Below are positions 1-7,669 of a stretch of 57,167 bases of DNA, one piece after another. This DNA is from JBEVJK01 sp040510195 (GTDB lineage: Bacteria; Pseudomonadota; Alphaproteobacteria; Rhizobiales; Rhizobiaceae). The stretch lies in contig JBEVJK010000111.1 of assembly GCA_040510195.1 (NCBI GenBank), positions 1 to 57,167 on the forward strand. The letters run 5' to 3'. Every line of letters starts with the position of its first letter. Position 1 is the stretch's first letter. Both the position numbers and the translations under genes were made by a program. The notes beneath the pieces are model-generated. The model was not told the origin of the DNA. It searched no databases and saw only the letters and a program-made list of their open reading frames with translations.

Positions 1-1
1 G

Positions 2-190
2 CCCGGAGAGCAGTTCGGCATCAAGCGAAAGGCTTTCGTGATGATCAAGAAGGCCTTCGACGACAACGGCATCAAGCTCGCCGTGCCGACCGTCCAGGTG
101 TCCGGCGGCGAGGATCACGCGCCGGCGGCGGCCGACGCGGTGCGCCGTCGCACCAAAGCGGCCAAGGAACAGGCGGCCGCGGCGGAGTAG
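2..190 (+). CDS. Mechanosensitive ion channel (MscS family), C-terminal fragment
   Basis: Only the last 62 codons are inside the window; the gene runs off the left edge. The readable frame begins PGEQFGIKRK and continues through a KKAFDDNGI stretch. This matches the end of the MscS cytoplasmic alpha/beta domain, where a conserved segment (typically a 'VKxxFDexGIxIP' pattern) precedes the C-terminal tail. The last 25 or so residues are Ala-, Lys- and Glu-rich and probably form a short helical tail. By family, MscS channels sit in the inner membrane and open under hypo-osmotic stress. The pore region is not visible, so the subfamily is unknown. Confidence 0.7.
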   Translation, partial: PGEQFGIKRKAFVMIKKAFDDNGIKLAVPTVQVSGGEDHAPAAADAVRRRTKAAKEQAAAAE

Positions 191-197
191 CGGCAGC

Positions 198-752
198 TCA
201 AGACAGCTTGTGGTCGAGGTGCACGCAGACGATCGGCTCGTTCTGCTGCACCGAGCCTGTGTCCTCGCAGGCCCAGCAGCGCGCGCCGGGCCGGTGATGC
301 AAGGGGCAGGGCTTGGATAGCGCCGCCCAGTACATGCCGGTGTTGTGACAGCGCGGACAGACCGACGCCCGCTCGGGGCCGATGGCGCCCACGGCGTCGT
401 CGACGCTGCCGGCGGCGCCGGCGAAGACCTCCTCGAAGGTCCCCTCGTTCACCGCCCGGCCGAGCAGGGCGAACAGCACGCCGAGCCCGAAGGCCATGAT
501 GGCGAAGGTCGACGGATCGGGGCTGCGGGCGTCGCCGGCGGCGGTGCAGCTCGCCAGGCTGGCGCCGAGGCAGAGGATCGCCGCGGCGACGAAGGCGGGG
601 TGGGCCAGCCGGGCATGGCGGCGCAGCCAGCGCAGGCTGGCGAACAGCACGATCACCAGCAGAGCAAGGCCGACAGAGCCGTTCCAGGAGCCGCTCGCCA
701 CGAGCCAATACCAAAGCATCGCCAGGATCGGAACGCCCAGAAGGAACGGCAT
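198..752 (-). CDS. Membrane protein with C-terminal DnaJ-like zinc module
   Basis: This is a 184-residue protein I do not recognise by name. The N-terminal half is hydrophobic, with segments near residues 1-20, 24-42 and 50-70, and another near residue 85-100, so it is probably an inner-membrane protein. The C-terminal 50 residues hold two CxxCxxTG units (CPRCHNTG and CWACEDTG) around a CPLHH motif. This looks like the CxxCxGxG zinc-binding units of DnaJ. The likely topology is a small membrane anchor carrying a cytoplasmic zinc ribbon. It stands alone, tail to tail with the MscS-like gene, whose stop codon is 7 bases away. Function is unknown. Confidence 0.65.
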   Translation of the reverse strand: MPFLLGVPILAMLWYWLVASGSWNGSVGLALLVIVLFASLRWLRRHARLAHPAFVAAAILCLGASLASCTAAGDARSPDPSTFAIMAFGLGVLFALLGRAVNEGTFEEVFAGAAGSVDDAVGAIGPERASVCPRCHNTGMYWAALSKPCPLHHRPGARCWACEDTGSVQQNEPIVCVHLDHKLS

Positions 753-1008
753 GTCGTCTCGCTTTCGTGGGTGTCGAGTTGTATCAATCTGGCACAGGGT
801 TGTGAGGGTCGGAATCCGCCGGAAGGCGTAAGGGCGGGTCGACCTTGGTATTGCGCCAGGGCAGAGGGCGAAGGAGCGGCGCCCGACGTCCTCCTTTTGC
901 CGAAGGCGCTCACCAATCGACCCTTAACCTTCCGCCGAGATTGCGGTTGCAGGACGAGGGGTCTGCCGTGCACTTTAGACAAGGGTTCGTGCGGCTGCGG
1001 CCGCGTCA

Positions 1009-1503
1009 TTGGGCGGAGTTTTGGGGGTGCGCGCGCTGTCCTTCACGGGAATCGCTGTGGCGTTCGGTGGGCTGCTGGCGCTCGGCGGCATGCTGGCGCC
1101 CAAGGACGCCGTCCGTGCCATGGTCGCCGGCTCCGGCGCCGCCACTGCGGTGGCGATCGAGGGCGACACCTTCCTGCTTTCCGGCGAGCGGATCAAGCTC
1201 GTCGGCGTGGATGCGCCGGAGTGGCGCGGGCCGCGCTGCGAAAGCGAGCTGCAGCTGGCGCTGCGGGCCAAGCAACGCCTCGCGGCGCTGCTGGCCGAGG
1301 GACGGCTCAAGGTCGAGCGGCAAGGCAAGGACATCTATGGCGACACGATGGCGCATGTCTCGGTCGACGGGCGCGACATCGGGGCCACGATGCTCGACGA
1401 GGGGCTGGCGCTGCCATACCAGCGCGGTTCGGCGGCCAAGCTGTCGCGGCTCGCCGAATGGTGCGGCTCCAGCGCGTCAGTGCAAGCGCCGGCCCGCTCT
1501 TGA
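1009..1503 (+). CDS. Thermonuclease-like (SNase) nuclease, exported or anchored
   Basis: This 164-residue protein has the staphylococcal nuclease fold signature. An EGDTF segment is followed by RIKLVGVDAPE (the family's R-hydrophobic-G-hydrophobic-DAPE strand). Later comes DIYGDTMAHV, with the conserved YGR/YGD turn, and DIGATMLDEGLA near the end. A hydrophobic segment near residues 8-28 acts as a signal peptide or membrane anchor, so it probably acts outside the cytoplasm on nucleic acids. The start is uncertain: TTG at 1009, TTG at 1021 and GTG at 1027 are all in frame and no ATG fits. The catalytic arginine positions were not checked one by one. It converges on the next gene with only two bases between the stop codons. 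Confidence 0.72.
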   Translation: MGGVLGVRALSFTGIAVAFGGLLALGGMLAPKDAVRAMVAGSGAATAVAIEGDTFLLSGERIKLVGVDAPEWRGPRCESELQLALRAKQRLAALLAEGRLKVERQGKDIYGDTMAHVSVDGRDIGATMLDEGLALPYQRGSAAKLSRLAEWCGSSASVQAPARS

Positions 1504-1505
1504 GT

Positions 1506-1814
1506 TCATGGCCCCGGGCGGTAGCGGATGGTGAGCCGGGTGGCGTTGGCCACCGCAGACCTGCCACGGCCCCGGTCCCAGCGGGACCGCTTCTGGTTGA
1601 GATCCGAGAAGTCGAACAGCACGGCGTGGCCGTGCGCCACCGCTGAGCGCGCGATGGCGTCCTCCAGGGCGCGGCCGGTGACCGGGCAGGCGAGCATGTC
1701 GTTCGACAGCGCCGCGGCGGCCGCCTTGGTGGAAACGAGCCCGGGGCGGCTGCGGGATGCCATGTATTGGTCGATCAGAGCGCCGAGGCGCTCGACTGCA
1801 TAGATACTGGACAT
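1506..1814 (-). CDS. Hypothetical protein, 102 aa
   Basis: I chose the ATG at 1814 (MSSIYAVERLG), which has an AGGGG stretch upstream. A longer reading from 1874 adds 20 residues of low-complexity character. The protein is soluble with a helical first half. It has one CPVTGRALEDAI segment and ends in a basic tail (RSRWDRGRGR). No domain is recognised. Codon use resembles the neighbouring genes, with G or C at most third positions, so it is probably real. Confidence 0.5.
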   Translation of the reverse strand: MSSIYAVERLGALIDQYMASRSRPGLVSTKAAAAALSNDMLACPVTGRALEDAIARSAVAHGHAVLFDFSDLNQKRSRWDRGRGRSAVANATRLTIRYRPGP

Positions 1815-1908
1815 GTCGGGAACCCCTAAGGTTCTGTAGGCAATATACGCCGGTGCGGGCCGGCACGCATTCACAAAGGAGAGAGACGGCAGCGCCTCCC
1901 GTCATTTT

Positions 1909-2721
1909 TCATTTCCGCATGTAAAGCCAGAGCGTGACCGGCGCCAAAGCGGCGGTCAGCGCGGCCGGGGCCACGAGCGCCAAAAGCGCGTCGGCGAGGC
2001 GCGCCTGGCCGTCGAGCAGGCCACGGATGGCAGTTGCCATCAGCGAGACCGGGTTGACGTCGACGAAGCTGCGCAGCCAGCCGGGCATGGTGTCGGGCTC
2101 GACCATGATGTTGGAGGCGAAGACCAGCGGGAAAAGGAAGGTGAAGCCGGCGGTCATCACGGTCGTCGGGGTGCGGATCAGAAGGCCGAGAACCATGAAC
2201 ACCCAGCCCATCCCGAAGCCGATCGCCACCAGCATGGCGAAGGCACCGACGACGCCGGCGATGCCGGCGGCCGGCCGGTAGCCGAGGGCGAGACCGATCG
2301 CCAGGATGATCATGCCGGCGATCAGGTGGCGCAGGATGTCGCCCACCATCAGCCCGGCGAAGGGCGCGAGCGGCCAGATCGGCAGCGAGCGGAAGCGGTC
2401 GAACAGCCCCTTGCCGAGGTCGGTCGACAGCCCCATGCCGGAGTAGACGGAGTTGAACATCACCGTCTGCACCAGGATGCCGGGCAGGAAGAACTGCAGG
2501 TAGTCGCTCGGCGAGCCGGCCAGGGCGCCGCCGAAGACATAGGTGAAGAGCAGAGTGAACATGATCGGCGTCATGACCAGGTCGAACAGCTGCTCCGGCA
2601 CGTGCTTGAACTTGAGCACGGCGCGCCAGCCGAAAACCAGCGCGTTGGAAAGCGCCGAAGGCGGCGGCGGCCGGCGGACCGCCTTGAGCCTCGGCATCGC
2701 GGAGAGCGAGGCGTCGCTCAT
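1909..2721 (-). CDS. ABC-2 type transporter permease (drug/DrrB-like)
   Basis: This 270-residue membrane protein has six hydrophobic segments and the ABC-2 layout. A cytoplasmic N-terminus is followed by a TM pair, then the LPGILVQTVMFNSVYSG segment typical of the DrrB/NodJ group. The VxPxxMPGWLRxFxxxNP motif (here VEPDTMPGWLRSFVDVNP) lies before the last TM helix. It starts with ATG at 2721, which overlaps the stop codon of the upstream ATPase gene (ATGA), so the two are translationally coupled. It should form the membrane half of an exporter of hydrophobic compounds. The substrate cannot be told from the sequence. Confidence 0.85.
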   Translation of the reverse strand: MSDASLSAMPRLKAVRRPPPPSALSNALVFGWRAVLKFKHVPEQLFDLVMTPIMFTLLFTYVFGGALAGSPSDYLQFFLPGILVQTVMFNSVYSGMGLSTDLGKGLFDRFRSLPIWPLAPFAGLMVGDILRHLIAGMIILAIGLALGYRPAAGIAGVVGAFAMLVAIGFGMGWVFMVLGLLIRTPTTVMTAGFTFLFPLVFASNIMVEPDTMPGWLRSFVDVNPVSLMATAIRGLLDGQARLADALLALVAPAALTAALAPVTLWLYMRK

Positions 2722-3716
2722 GCAGGCTCCTTCTCGCGCGGCTCGGCCGCTCCTGGTTGGCCGGTGAGGGCGAAGAACACCTCGTCGAGGCTGGGCTGGC
2801 CCATGGCGAAGTCGCTGAGCTCTATCCCCGCCGCGGCAAGCGCGGAGAGCGCCTCGCCGGCAGCCGCCGCGTCGCCGGCCAGCATCGACAGCCCGGCGCC
2901 CTCGGCGCTGCGCTGGGCGGGCCGGCCAAGGCTCCTTTCGAGGAGGGTCGCCGCCTCGTCGAGGCGGGCGGGATCGACGAGCGACACGTGCAGGAAGCCG
3001 GAGCCGGTGGCCGCCTTGAGCTCGCGGCTGGTGCCCTCGGCGATCTTCCGGCCATGGTCGATCACGGCGATGCGGGAGGCGAGCTGGTCCGCTTCCTCCA
3101 GATATTGGGTGGTGAGCAGGATCGTCACGCCGGAATCGGCGAGGCCGCGGATCATCGCCCAGACGTCCGTGCGCGCCTTGGGATCGAGGCCGGTGGTCGG
3201 CTCGTCGAGGAACAGCACGCCAGGAGTGACGACCAGCGAAGCGGCGATGTCGAGGCGGCGGCGCATGCCGCCGGAATAGTCCTTGACCTGCTTGGCGGCG
3301 GCCTCCGTAAGGTCGAAGGCCTGCAGGAGGTCGTCGGCGCGGCGCCGCGCCTCCTGGCCGCGGAAACCCCACAGCCGGGCCAGCAGGACCAGGTTCTCGC
3401 GGCCGGTCAGGTCCTCGTCGAGCGAGGCGAACTGGCCGGTCATGGCGATCGAGGCGCGAACGTCGCGAGCCGAAGCGACGATGTCGTGGCCCATCACACT
3501 GGCGGTGCCGCCGTCGGGGCGGGACAGCGTCGCCAGCATGCGCATCAGCGTGGTCTTGCCGGCCCCGTTGGGGCCGAGCAGCGCAAAGATCATGCCTTGC
3601 GGAACATCGAGATCGATGCCGTCTACGGCGATCACGTCGCCGAAGCGCTTGACCAGGCCGCGCGCCGCGATCGCGTTCGGCAGGCCGGCGCTCGACGGGG
3701 AAGGGCTGTCGTTCAT
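2718..3716 (-). CDS. ABC transporter ATP-binding protein (DrrA/daunorubicin-resistance type)
   Basis: This is a 332-residue ATPase. Walker A GPNGAGKTT is at residues 48-56, the signature YSGGM at 147-151, and Walker B VLFLDEP at 167-173. The signature and the segment KDYSGGMRRRLDIA are characteristic of the DrrA/NodI family. The C-terminal 100 residues are the family's extra regulatory domain, ending with the motif QPSLDEVFFALTG. It forms an operon with the permease just downstream (4-base overlap). The operon is divergent from rimM, with 116 bases between the two starts. Together they make an ABC-2 exporter. There is no regulator beside the genes to hint at the substrate. Confidence 0.88.
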   Translation of the reverse strand: MNDSPSPSSAGLPNAIAARGLVKRFGDVIAVDGIDLDVPQGMIFALLGPNGAGKTTLMRMLATLSRPDGGTASVMGHDIVASARDVRASIAMTGQFASLDEDLTGRENLVLLARLWGFRGQEARRRADDLLQAFDLTEAAAKQVKDYSGGMRRRLDIAASLVVTPGVLFLDEPTTGLDPKARTDVWAMIRGLADSGVTILLTTQYLEEADQLASRIAVIDHGRKIAEGTSRELKAATGSGFLHVSLVDPARLDEAATLLERSLGRPAQRSAEGAGLSMLAGDAAAAGEALSALAAAGIELSDFAMGQPSLDEVFFALTGQPGAAEPREKEPA

Positions 3717-3796
3717 GGCGGCCTCTTAGCAGCTTCGCCGGCCGGCCGGGAGGTTGCGGCCGCGCGTCTCCTGACACGCTCCAGCCATGCCGGCGC

Positions 3797-3825
3797 TTGT
3801 CGGACGGCCCGCGATTGGCTAATCG
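3797..3825 (+). promoter_or_regulatory. Predicted sigma-70 promoter of rimM
   Basis: A TTGTCG -35 element and a TAATCG -10 element are separated by 17 bases. The -10 hexamer ends 7 bases before the rimM ATG at 3833, so transcription would start at or just next to the start codon. No Shine-Dalgarno sequence lies between. Prediction only. Confidence 0.4.
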
Positions 3826-3832
3826 CCACTGC

Positions 3833-4426
3833 ATGAACCCGCTCAAGAACCCCGTCCGGCTGGCCGTGATCGGCGCCGCACACGGCATCAAGGGGGCAGT
3901 GAAGGTCAAGACCTTCACCGAGGACCCGCTGGCGATCGGCCGCTACGGGCCGCTGTCGGACAGCGCCGGGCGACGCTTCGAGGTGGCCGAGGCGAGGCCG
4001 CAAGGCAGCGGGGTCGTCGCGACCTTCAAGGGCATCGCCGATCGCAATGCCGCCGAAGCGCTGACCGGCACGGCGCTCTTCGTCGACCGCTCGGCGCTGC
4101 CCGGCGGGCTGGAGGAGGACGAGTTCTATCATACGGACCTGGTCGGCCTTTCGGCGCTCGACCTTGCGGGGTCGACGCTCGGCAAGGTCGCGGCGGTCCA
4201 CAATTTCGGCAGCGGCGACATCCTGGAGATCGCGCTCGCGGCGGGCGGCAGCGCGCTTATTCCGTTCACGGCGGCGGCGGTGCCGCAAGTGGCTGTCGGC
4301 GCCGGCCTGATCCGCATCGATCCCGCAGCGGCCGGACTGGCTGCCGAAGACGACGCCGGCCAGGACGGGCGGTTCGACCCCTCGCGGCGAGCGCGCGGCC
4401 CGAGCGACGCCGGGGGCAACCGGTGA
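3833..4426 (+). CDS. rimM: Ribosome maturation factor RimM
   Basis: RimM binds S19 in the head of the 30S subunit and helps late processing of 16S rRNA. The protein has 197 residues. The N-terminal RimM domain carries the IGAAHGIKGAVKVKTFTEDP signature, and the PRC-barrel domain follows from about residue 97 (FYHTDLVGLSAL). I start it at ATG 3833 (MNPLKNPVRLAV); a TTG at 3797 would add 12 unlikely residues. No ribosome-binding site precedes the ATG. Its end overlaps trmD by 4 bases. rimM usually follows rpsP directly; here rpsP lies about 25 kb away on the same strand, so rimM needs its own promoter. Confidence 0.93.
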   Translation: MNPLKNPVRLAVIGAAHGIKGAVKVKTFTEDPLAIGRYGPLSDSAGRRFEVAEARPQGSGVVATFKGIADRNAAEALTGTALFVDRSALPGGLEEDEFYHTDLVGLSALDLAGSTLGKVAAVHNFGSGDILEIALAAGGSALIPFTAAAVPQVAVGAGLIRIDPAAAGLAAEDDAGQDGRFDPSRRARGPSDAGGNR

Positions 4427-5127
4427 GCTTCGCCGCCACCGTGCTGACGCTCTATCCGGAGATGTTTCCCGGGCCGCTCGGCATGGCGCTCGCCGGCCGT
4501 GCGCTCGCATCGGGGACCTGGTTGCTGGAAACCGTCCAGATCCGCGACTTCGCTGCCGACCGCCACCGCAGCGTCGACGACACGCCGGCCGGCGGCGGTG
4601 CCGGCATGGTCATGCGGGCGGACGTGCTGGCGACGGCGATCGACGACGCCGCTCCGCCCGGCGATTCGCGGCCGCGGCTCCTGATGAGCCCGCGCGGCCG
4701 GCCGCTGGACCAGGCGAGGGTGCGCATGCTGGCCGCAGGCCCGGGGGCGGTGATCGTCTGCGGCCGCTTCGAGGGCGTCGACCAGCGGGTGATCGAGGCG
4801 CGCGACCTCGAGGAAGTGTCGGTCGGCGACTACGTGCTGTCGGGCGGCGAGATCGCCGCGCATGTGCTGCTCGACGCGGTGGTGCGGCTGCTGCCGGGCG
4901 TCATGGGCAACGCTGCCTCTGGCAGCGAGGAGAGCTTCGAGGCCGGCCTGCTCGAGCATCCGCACTACACGCGTCCGGCGCTGTTCGAGGGGCGGCCGAT
5001 CCCGGAGGTGCTGACCTCCGGCAACCATGCGCGCATCGCAGCGTGGCGCAAGGCCGAGGCCGAACGGCTGACGGCGGCGCGGCGGCCGGACCTCGTCGGC
5101 GCCAAAAAAGCCGGCGACGAGGCGTGA
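4423..5127 (+). CDS. trmD: tRNA (guanine-N1)-methyltransferase TrmD
   Basis: TrmD methylates G37 of tRNAs that read CNN codons, using S-adenosylmethionine, and prevents +1 frameshifting. The protein has 234 residues and is of the SPOUT (knotted) fold. The trefoil-knot motifs CGRFEGVDQR (residues 113-122) and SVGDYVLSGGE (133-143) are both intact. It starts at GTG 4423, whose last two bases belong to the rimM stop codon, so the two are coupled. A 171-base gap follows before rplS. Confidence 0.95.
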   Translation: MSFAATVLTLYPEMFPGPLGMALAGRALASGTWLLETVQIRDFAADRHRSVDDTPAGGGAGMVMRADVLATAIDDAAPPGDSRPRLLMSPRGRPLDQARVRMLAAGPGAVIVCGRFEGVDQRVIEARDLEEVSVGDYVLSGGEIAAHVLLDAVVRLLPGVMGNAASGSEESFEAGLLEHPHYTRPALFEGRPIPEVLTSGNHARIAAWRKAEAERLTAARRPDLVGAKKAGDEA

Positions 5128-5298
5128 CAAACGCCGCCGAACCGTGTATGTGCCCGCCCGAAACCGGGATTTTCCCCGGCGACCGCCCATAAGGACGGTT
5201 CACTCGCCCCTGCCTCGTGAAGGCATAGCCGCGCGGTCGAGACTGCAGGCGAGCGATGGGCGCTCTGGCTGTCGAGAAGCAAGAAGAGGTTCGTCACG

Positions 5299-5856
5299 AT
5301 GGACATCATCCGTCAGATCGAGGCCGATCAGGCCGCAAAAATCGAAGCCAAGCGCAAGCTCCCCGAATTCCAGCCCGGCGACACGGTGCGCGTGCAGGTG
5401 CGCGTGACCGAGGGCACCCGCACCCGCGTCCAGGCCTATGAGGGCGTGGTCATCGCGCGCTCCGGCTCTGGCTTCCAGGAGAACTTCACGGTCCGCAAGA
5501 TCTCCTATGGCGAGGGCGTGGAGCGCGTGTTCCCGGTCTATTCGCCGATGGTCGAGGGCGTCGAGATCGTCCGCCGCGGCAAGGTGCGCCGCGCCAAGCT
5601 CTATTACCTGCGCGACCGCCGCGGCAAGTCGGCGCGCATCACCGAGAACACCGGCGTGCGCGCCCGCAAGCTGAACGACGCCGAGCGCGACGCGCTTGTC
5701 GCCGAGCGGCAGCGGCTGGAGGCCGAGAAGGTAGCCGCCGCCGAGGCGCTGGCCGCCGAGAAGGCCGCGCAAGATGCCGCCGAAGCCAAGGCGGCCGCCG
5801 AGGCGGAAGCCAAGGCCAAGGCCGCTGCGGCCGAGACCGAGACCGCCGCCGAATAG
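5299..5856 (+). CDS. rplS: 50S ribosomal protein L19
   Basis: L19 sits at the 30S-50S interface near the A-site region. The first 120 or so residues are the normal L19 body: the GDTVRVQVRVTEG strand, FTVRKISYGEGVERVFP, and RRGKVRRAKLYYLRDRRGKSARI. The last 60 residues form an Ala/Glu/Lys-rich coiled tail, an extension common in Hyphomicrobiales. The ATG is preceded by an AAGAAGAGG-type ribosome-binding region. A strong hairpin terminator lies 27 bases after the stop codon, so the rimM-trmD-rplS unit ends here. Confidence 0.95.
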   Translation: MDIIRQIEADQAAKIEAKRKLPEFQPGDTVRVQVRVTEGTRTRVQAYEGVVIARSGSGFQENFTVRKISYGEGVERVFPVYSPMVEGVEIVRRGKVRRAKLYYLRDRRGKSARITENTGVRARKLNDAERDALVAERQRLEAEKVAAAEALAAEKAAQDAAEAKAAAEAEAKAKAAAAETETAAE

Positions 5857-5883
5857 GCATCGGCCGGCAGGCAGGAAGGAACG

Positions 5884-5904
5884 GGCGGCTCTGGCCGCCT
5901 TTTT
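5884..5904 (+). terminator. Factor-independent terminator after rplS
   Basis: GGCGGC (5884-5889) pairs with GCCGCC (5894-5899) across a four-base loop, followed directly by five T residues. It marks the end of the rimM-trmD-rplS transcript. Confidence 0.85.
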
Positions 5905-5915
5905 CTTTGCCGCCC

Positions 5916-5943
5916 TTGCAAGCGCTGGACGGACGGCTAGAGT
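5916..5943 (+). promoter_or_regulatory. Predicted promoter of the amino-acid ABC transporter genes
   Basis: TTGCAA and TAGAGT lie 16 bases apart, just after the rplS terminator and 28 bases before the substrate-binding protein ATG. Prediction from hexamer match only. Confidence 0.4.
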
Positions 5944-5971
5944 CTCCCGCGAATTCGTCGGAGGGAGCGTC

Positions 5972-6772
5972 ATGAGGAACTGGAAAACCCTGCTGGCCGG
6001 CCTCGTCGCCGTGCTCGTCCTGCCCGCGGTCGCGCTGGCCCAGGCGGCGCTGCCCGACCTCGGCGGCCGCAAGGTCGTGGTGGTGACCGAGAACGCCTAT
6101 CCGCCGCTGCAGTTCGTCGATCCCAAGACCGGCAAGCAGATCGGCTGGGAATACGATGCGATGAACGAGATCGCCAGGCGTCTCAACTTCCAGGTCGAGT
6201 ACCAGAACACCAGCTGGGATGCGATGATCCAGGCGGTGTCCGACGGCCAGTACCAGATCGGCATGACCGGCATCACCATCAAGGACGACCGCAAGGAGAA
6301 GGTCGATTTCTCCGACCCCTACATGCGTTCCGAGATGTTCATGCTGGTGCGCGGCGACGAGAGCCGCTTCACCGACGCCAAGAGCTTCGCCGGCCTCAAG
6401 GAAGGGCTGGTCGGCGCGCAGGCAGGCACGACACCCTTCTACGTGGCCGTCTACAACGTGCTCGACGGCAACGAGCAGAACCCGCGCATCAAGCTGTTCG
6501 AGACCTTCGGCGCCTCGGTGCAGGCGTTGAAGAGCGGCGACGTCGACGTCGTCCTGACCGACGGCACCGCGGGCAAGGGCTATGTAGACGCCTCGGGCGG
6601 GGCGCTCAAACTGGTCGGCGGGCCGCTCGGCACCGAGGATTTCGGCTTCATCTTCCAGAAGGGCTCCGACCTGGTGGCACCGGTCAATCAGGCGATCGCC
6701 GCGTTGAAGGCGGACGGCACGCTCGACGCGCTCAACAAGAAATGGTTCCTCGACTACAAGATGGGGCAGTGA
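5972..6772 (+). CDS. Amino-acid ABC transporter substrate-binding protein
   Basis: This is a periplasmic binding protein of the polar amino-acid (SBP_bac_3) family, 266 residues. A signal peptide covers residues 1-24 or so (MRNWKTLLAGLVAVLV..., cleavage after ALA). The mature protein has the YPPLQFVD ligand-pocket segment, GWEYDAMNEIARRLN, GMTGITIKDDRKEKVDFSDPY and GAQAGTT, all typical of the family. The ATG has a GGAGGGAG ribosome-binding site. The permease starts 7 bases after the stop codon, so it is an operon. The amino acid bound cannot be read from the sequence. Confidence 0.9.
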   Translation: MRNWKTLLAGLVAVLVLPAVALAQAALPDLGGRKVVVVTENAYPPLQFVDPKTGKQIGWEYDAMNEIARRLNFQVEYQNTSWDAMIQAVSDGQYQIGMTGITIKDDRKEKVDFSDPYMRSEMFMLVRGDESRFTDAKSFAGLKEGLVGAQAGTTPFYVAVYNVLDGNEQNPRIKLFETFGASVQALKSGDVDVVLTDGTAGKGYVDASGGALKLVGGPLGTEDFGFIFQKGSDLVAPVNQAIAALKADGTLDALNKKWFLDYKMGQ

Positions 6773-6779
6773 GGGGCGC

Positions 6780-7619
6780 TTGACCGTCCAGGACGCGTCG
6801 ACCGCCGCCGCCCCGCGCGGCGCGGCGCGGGGCGGTCGCGACTTCCCGTGGTGGCTGGTCGCAGCGGTCGCGCTGGCGCTGGCAGTGGCGGCATTCGTGG
6901 CCGCCAGCGATCTCTATTCCCAGGTCTTCGCGGTCGTCGCCAAGGGGGTCCAAATCACCCTCTTCGTGACGCTGGTGGGCTATGCGCTCGCCTCGGCGCT
7001 CGGGCTCCTGGTGGCGCTGGGCGGGCTGTCGGACTCGCTGCTCCTGCGCCAGGCGGCGCGCTTCTACGTCGAGATCATCCGCGGCGTGCCGATCCTGGTG
7101 CTCTTGTTCTGGATCGCCTTCGTCGGAGCGCCGGCGCTGGTGGCGCTGTGGAACCTGGTGACGGCGCCGCTGCAGGCGGCGGGACTCCTTGAACCGATGC
7201 AAGTGCGCGACTTCTCTCTGATGTGGCGGGCCATCATCGCGCTCACCGTCGGCTACTCGGCCTTCATCGCCGAAATCTTCCGGGCCGGCATCCAGGCGGT
7301 CGATCCCGGGCAGATCGAGGCGGCCAAGGCGCTCGGCCTGTCGCGCTACCGGCGCTTCCGGCACATCGTCTGGCCGCAGGCGTTCCGCATCATCCTGCCG
7401 CCCTACGGCAACGACTTCATCGCCATGGTGAAGGACTCCTCGCTGGTCTCGGTGCTCGGCGTGGCCGACATCACGCAGATGGGCAAGATCTACGCCTCGG
7501 GCTCGTTCCGCTTCTTCGAGACCTATTCCATCGTCGCCTATGTCTATCTGATCATCACCGTCGGCCTCTCGCTGGCGCTGCGCGCGCTGGAGCGGCGGCT
7601 CAGGCGAGCCCGCGGTTGA
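6780..7619 (+). CDS. Amino-acid ABC transporter permease (HisM/GlnP type)
   Basis: This inner-membrane permease of 279 residues starts at TTG 6780, with GAGGGG just upstream. A first TM helix is near residues 25-45, and the family's five-helix core follows. The EAA loop, EAAKALGLSRYRRFRHIVWPQA, faces the ATPase and is well conserved. The proline- and glycine-rich segment YVEIIRGVPILVLLFWIAF also fits the family. It follows the binding-protein gene directly. No ATP-binding subunit is beside it: the next gene is a methyltransferase. The ATPase must be elsewhere or shared. Confidence 0.9.
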   Translation: MTVQDASTAAAPRGAARGGRDFPWWLVAAVALALAVAAFVAASDLYSQVFAVVAKGVQITLFVTLVGYALASALGLLVALGGLSDSLLLRQAARFYVEIIRGVPILVLLFWIAFVGAPALVALWNLVTAPLQAAGLLEPMQVRDFSLMWRAIIALTVGYSAFIAEIFRAGIQAVDPGQIEAAKALGLSRYRRFRHIVWPQAFRIILPPYGNDFIAMVKDSSLVSVLGVADITQMGKIYASGSFRFFETYSIVAYVYLIITVGLSLALRALERRLRRARG

Positions 7620-7669
7620 CGCCACCGCGGCCGGGCGCCACCCTGGCGAGGCGCACTTGGAGAGGGGTC

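Noticed and set aside
1909..3918. One long minus-strand gene of 669 codons
   Set aside because: Its first two thirds are out of frame with the clear ABC ATPase. The real genes are the ATPase (2718-3716) and the permease (1909-2721).
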